Below are positions 61,442-64,000 of a stretch of DNA of 64,000 nucleotides, in pieces. The stretch's first letter is position 1. Each line of letters opens with the position of its first letter. The notes beneath the pieces were generated by a model, which had not been told where the DNA came from, did no database searches, and saw only the letters and a list, made by a program, of their open reading frames with translations. The position numbers were made by a program, and so were the translations under genes. This DNA comes from Bacteroidota bacterium (lineage in GTDB: Bacteria > Bacteroidota > Bacteroidia > B-17B0 > Aurantibacillaceae): contig CANFTW010000008.1 of assembly GCA_947450025.1 (NCBI GenBank), positions 122,444 through 186,443 of the forward strand. The letters are read 5' to 3'.

Positions 61442-63355
61442 TTATATTCTACCTTCTTTGATAATATCTACTAAGGAAGGGTCTAAAAGTGTACTTGTAT
61501 CGCCTAAATTACTTGTATCGCCTTCTGCAATTTTTCTTAATATACGTCTCATGATTTTTCCACTTCTTGTTTTTGGTAAGCCAGGAACGAATTGAATTTT
61601 ATCTGGTTTAGCAATTGGCCCGATGATTCTCGACACGGTTTGAATAATGTCTTGTTTTGATAAGTTCGCGTCTCCATGAGAGCCATCGTAAATCACATAT
61701 GCATAAATCCCTTGCCCTTTAATATCATGTGGATATCCAACAACAGCACTTTCAATCACACCAGCGTGCATATTAATTGCATTCTCAACTTCGGCAGTTC
61801 CTATGCGATGTCCACTAACATTTAACACATCATCTACTCGTCCTGTAATTCTGTAGTTACCTATTTCATCTCTTGAGCAACCGTCTCCAGTGAAATATTT
61901 ATTTTCATAAGTAGAAAAATAGGTTTGACGACAACGCTCGTGATCATTATAGGTTGTTCTAATAATTCCAGGCCAAGGAAACTTAATACACAAATTACCA
62001 CTTACATTATTGCCTTCTATTTCAACTCCATTTTCGTCTACTAAACAAGGTTGAATTCCGGGTAGAGGAAGAGTTGCAAATGATGGTTTACTAGGCGTAA
62101 CATCTGCAATGTTTGAAATCATAACCCCTCCTGTTTCTGTTTGCCACCAAGTATCAACTATTGGACATTTTTCTTTTCCAATATTTTTATGAAACCAATG
62201 CCAAGCTTCTTCATTAATCGGTTCTCCAACTGAGCCTAATACTTTTAAGGAACTTAAATCTTTTCCATTGACATATTCTAAGCCAAATCCCATTAAACTT
62301 CTAATTGCGGTTGGGGCGGTGTATAAAATATTTACTTTAAATTTATCTACCACATCCCAAAATCTTCCTGCATCAGGCCAGGTAGGAACACCTTCAAATA
62401 TTAATGAAGTTCCTCCCGCGCTTAAAGGTCCATATAAAATGTAACTATGTCCTGTAATCCACCCAATATCTGCTGTGCAAAAATGGATTTGTCCTTGTTG
62501 ATATTGAAATACATTCACAAATGTATAGTTGGCCCATATCATATATCCAGCAACTGTGTGAACAACGCCTTTTGGTTTTCCTGTTGAACCAGAAGTATAT
62601 AAAATAAATAAAATATCTTCTGCATCCATCATTTCTGCTGGGCAGTCAGGATTACCATGAGTTTCTACTTTTTTTATTTCATCTTCCCACCATACATCTC
62701 TTCCTTTAATCATACTAACAGGTGTTCTTGTTCTTGTGCATACAATTACTTTCTTGATGGTATGATTTCCCACTAAGGCGTCATCGATTACACTTTTTAA
62801 TGGAATGTCTTTTGCCCCTCTGTATGCGCCATCACAAGTGATAATAAATTCAGATTTCGCGTCTTCTAATCTATCTGCTATGGCTTGCGCAGAAAAGCCG
62901 CCAAATATAACAGAATGCACAGCACCTATTCTAGCACAAGCTAAAGTAGCAATTGCTAGTTCAGGAATCATGCCCATATATACACAAACACGATCACCTT
63001 TTTTTACACCATTATTTTTTAAGACATTTGCAAATTGAACCACTTTAAAGTGAAGTTCTTTATAGGTTAATACACGATGATGCTCATCAGGGTCATTTGA
63101 TTCCCATATAATAGCTGGAGTATTTCCGTTTTTTTCTAAATGACGATCTAAACAATTTTCAGTAATATTTAATTTACCTCCTTGGAACCATTTAATCGAT
63201 GGTTCTTTAAAGTTCCAATCCAAAACTTTATCCCATTTTTTTTGCCAAGTAAATGATTCAGCAATGTTTCCCCAAAATTCTTCAGGATCTTCTACGCTTT
63301 TTTGATAGTCTGATTTATAGCCTTCAAGTGTTTTAATTTGATATGGATAGCTCAT
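61442..63355 (-). CDS. acs: Acetyl-CoA synthetase
   Basis: A 637-residue adenylate-forming enzyme that activates acetate with ATP and CoA. YTSGSTGKPKGVVHT (P-loop), WWQTETGG, GRVDDVLNVSGHR and the C-terminal LPKTRSGKIMRR with the catalytic, acetylatable Lys are intact. Full length for Acs. It starts 5 nt from a relic of another synthetase on the opposite strand, so its promoter must lie inside that relic. Confidence 0.97.
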   Translation of the reverse strand: MSYPYQIKTLEGYKSDYQKSVEDPEEFWGNIAESFTWQKKWDKVLDWNFKEPSIKWFQGGKLNITENCLDRHLEKNGNTPAIIWESNDPDEHHRVLTYKELHFKVVQFANVLKNNGVKKGDRVCVYMGMIPELAIATLACARIGAVHSVIFGGFSAQAIADRLEDAKSEFIITCDGAYRGAKDIPLKSVIDDALVGNHTIKKVIVCTRTRTPVSMIKGRDVWWEDEIKKVETHGNPDCPAEMMDAEDILFILYTSGSTGKPKGVVHTVAGYMIWANYTFVNVFQYQQGQIHFCTADIGWITGHSYILYGPLSAGGTSLIFEGVPTWPDAGRFWDVVDKFKVNILYTAPTAIRSLMGFGLEYVNGKDLSSLKVLGSVGEPINEEAWHWFHKNIGKEKCPIVDTWWQTETGGVMISNIADVTPSKPSFATLPLPGIQPCLVDENGVEIEGNNVSGNLCIKFPWPGIIRTTYNDHERCRQTYFSTYENKYFTGDGCSRDEIGNYRITGRVDDVLNVSGHRIGTAEVENAINMHAGVIESAVVGYPHDIKGQGIYAYVIYDGSHGDANLSKQDIIQTVSRIIGPIAKPDKIQFVPGLPKTRSGKIMRRILRKIAEGDTSNLGDTSTLLDPSLVDIIKEGRI

Positions 63356-63405
63356 AATTTGTGATTTTTGTTACAACGAAAGTAATACTTAAAAAAACTG
63401 TTCGT

Positions 63406-63597
63406 ATCATTTTACAAAAAATAATTGTAGTTAAACGATTGCCTAAAACTCGTTCAGGTAAAATTTTACGTAAAACATTAAGAAGTATGTCAGATGGCTT
63501 GGAATTAGTAATTCCATCAACTATTGAAGATCTGAGTGTATTAAATGAAATTAAAGAAAAAATTGTTTTGTATGAATTGGGTAAATCGTCGATTTGA
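63406..63597 (+). pseudogene. C-terminal remnant of a second acyl-CoA (propionyl-CoA-like) synthetase
   Basis: The frame encodes ...IIVVKRLPKTRSGKILRKTL followed by MSDGLELVIPSTIEDLSVLNEI. This is the extreme C-terminus of an AMP-forming acyl-CoA synthetase of PrpE/Acs type, including the catalytic-Lys motif. Everything upstream (from the acs start) lacks homology. A start codon at 63361 exists but yields only 78 residues, too short to fold as an enzyme. It is a deletion or rearrangement remnant rather than an active gene, and its end is 1 nt from the convergent 114-aa gene. Confidence 0.8.
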
Positions 63598-63598
63598 T

Positions 63599-63943
63599 TT
63601 AAAAATTCACATGATACACATCCATAGTATTACGTTGAATATTCAGTACTTCAAATCCACCTTCTTGAGGAATAATTTCTTTTAAGTTAAATGACCGACA
63701 GCTTTTACTTAACCCTTCAAAAATAAGTGTAAACCCTTTCCCATCATTTAGTGTCCAATGAGGAGCGAATGATATATTAAATGCAGTAATAAGTTTAGAG
63801 CGTCTTCCCGTTTCGATTTCAATTAAAAATGTGCTAGGCCAAATTCGAAACGCATAGTCGTCTCCACATGAGCAGTGAACAATGGTTTGTCGTTCTTCGC
63901 ATTCTAATATTTTAATATCGGTGAGCTCTTGAGTTTCAGTCAT
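63599..63943 (-). CDS. Small protein of unknown function
   Basis: A 114-residue soluble protein: three Cys near the N-terminus (Cys15, and VHCSCGDD with Cys24/Cys26), then beta-strand-rich blocks (ISFAPHWTLNDGKGFTLIFEGL). There is no signal peptide or known motif. It is isolated between the synthetase relic and the edge of the window, and I do not recognise it. Confidence 0.6.
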   Translation of the reverse strand: MTETQELTDIKILECEERQTIVHCSCGDDYAFRIWPSTFLIEIETGRRSKLITAFNISFAPHWTLNDGKGFTLIFEGLSKSCRSFNLKEIIPQEGGFEVLNIQRNTMDVYHVNF

Positions 63944-63966
63944 GTTATAATATCATATTTAATAAA

Positions 63967-63994
63967 AAAGCCTCTCATTTTCATGAGAGGCTTT
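63967..63994 (-). terminator. Rho-independent terminator of an unseen gene to the right
   Basis: Arms AAAGCCTCTCAT / ATGAGAGGCTTT with a 4-nt loop. The T tract is on the minus strand, so it most likely ends a leftward gene lying beyond 64000. Confidence 0.75.
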
Positions 63995-64000
63995 GTACCC

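Noticed and set aside
63398..63409. Operator-like CTGT-TCGT-ATCA upstream of acs
   Set aside because: Only one half matches and no -7 element lies at the required distance.

Overview
The window comes from an AT-rich member of the Bacteroidota, most likely near the Flavobacteriales. Supporting signs are a T9SS C-terminal sorting domain, a DUF4294 protein, a fused CcoN-CcoO cbb3 oxidase subunit, PD40/SPOR and TPR envelope proteins, a K+-type membrane pyrophosphatase, weak Shine-Dalgarno signals and TAnnTTTG-type -7 promoter elements. No rRNA, tRNA, CRISPR array, phage or insertion sequence was seen. No gap longer than about 220 bases lacks a gene.

Layout. 1-24.7 kb is mostly housekeeping and envelope genes: a 5'-truncated pyrophosphatase with a YceI tail, a TPR protein, phosphofructokinase, a GNAT, a T9SS cargo protein, an MMPL exporter, an M28 peptidase, several secreted proteins of unknown role, a biotin carboxylase with an 11-G tract, CAP-OmpA and PD40-SPOR proteins, an NlpC/P60 hydrolase and MsrB-MsrA. 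22.5-40.7 kb is a low-oxygen respiration block. It holds a PAS histidine kinase and a REC-cNMP-HTH(Crp/Fnr) regulator, an MBL/beta-CASP RNase-like protein, a universal stress protein, CcoI, CcoS, CcoNO, a CcoQ-like protein, CcoP, CcoG, CcoH, a SafE-like protein, a PLP decarboxylase, a desaturase, HemN and a truncated globin. 40.8-47.6 kb holds paaABCD and a DUF983/rhodanese/thioredoxin/OsmC/CopA/metallochaperone operon. 48-58.6 kb holds aromatic amino-acid oxygenases (HmgA, HPPD, HAAO, KMO, TDO), a U32 protein with a ferredoxin, and a pdxH/desaturase/QueD-like/halogenase-like operon. 58.7-64 kb holds an unknown protein, a DoxX-USP-USP operon, acetyl-CoA synthetase, the relic of a second acyl-CoA synthetase and an orphan gene.

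The most interesting thread is regulatory. A Crp/Fnr-type operator, TGAY-N4-RTCA, recurs in front of most transcription units from 24.7 kb rightwards. It is usually a tandem pair 22-23 bp apart, and the proximal copy is centred 33 bp (30-33 in most cases) from a TAnnTTTG/A-like -7 element. That is the geometry of a class II activator near -41. The units include the kinase/regulator pair itself, ccoI, ccoSNOQP, paa, the DUF983-copA operon, hmgA-hppD, pdxH, an unknown 119-aa gene and doxX-usp-usp. The regulator fuses a receiver domain to a Fnr/FixK-like domain, and its partner kinase has a PAS domain with a His where FixL carries its haem ligand. I read this as a FixL-FixJ-FixK-like cascade compressed into two proteins, tying cbb3 respiration to O2-consuming aromatic catabolism, stress proteins and copper/thiol homeostasis. 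All site positions were counted by eye and no binding has been tested.
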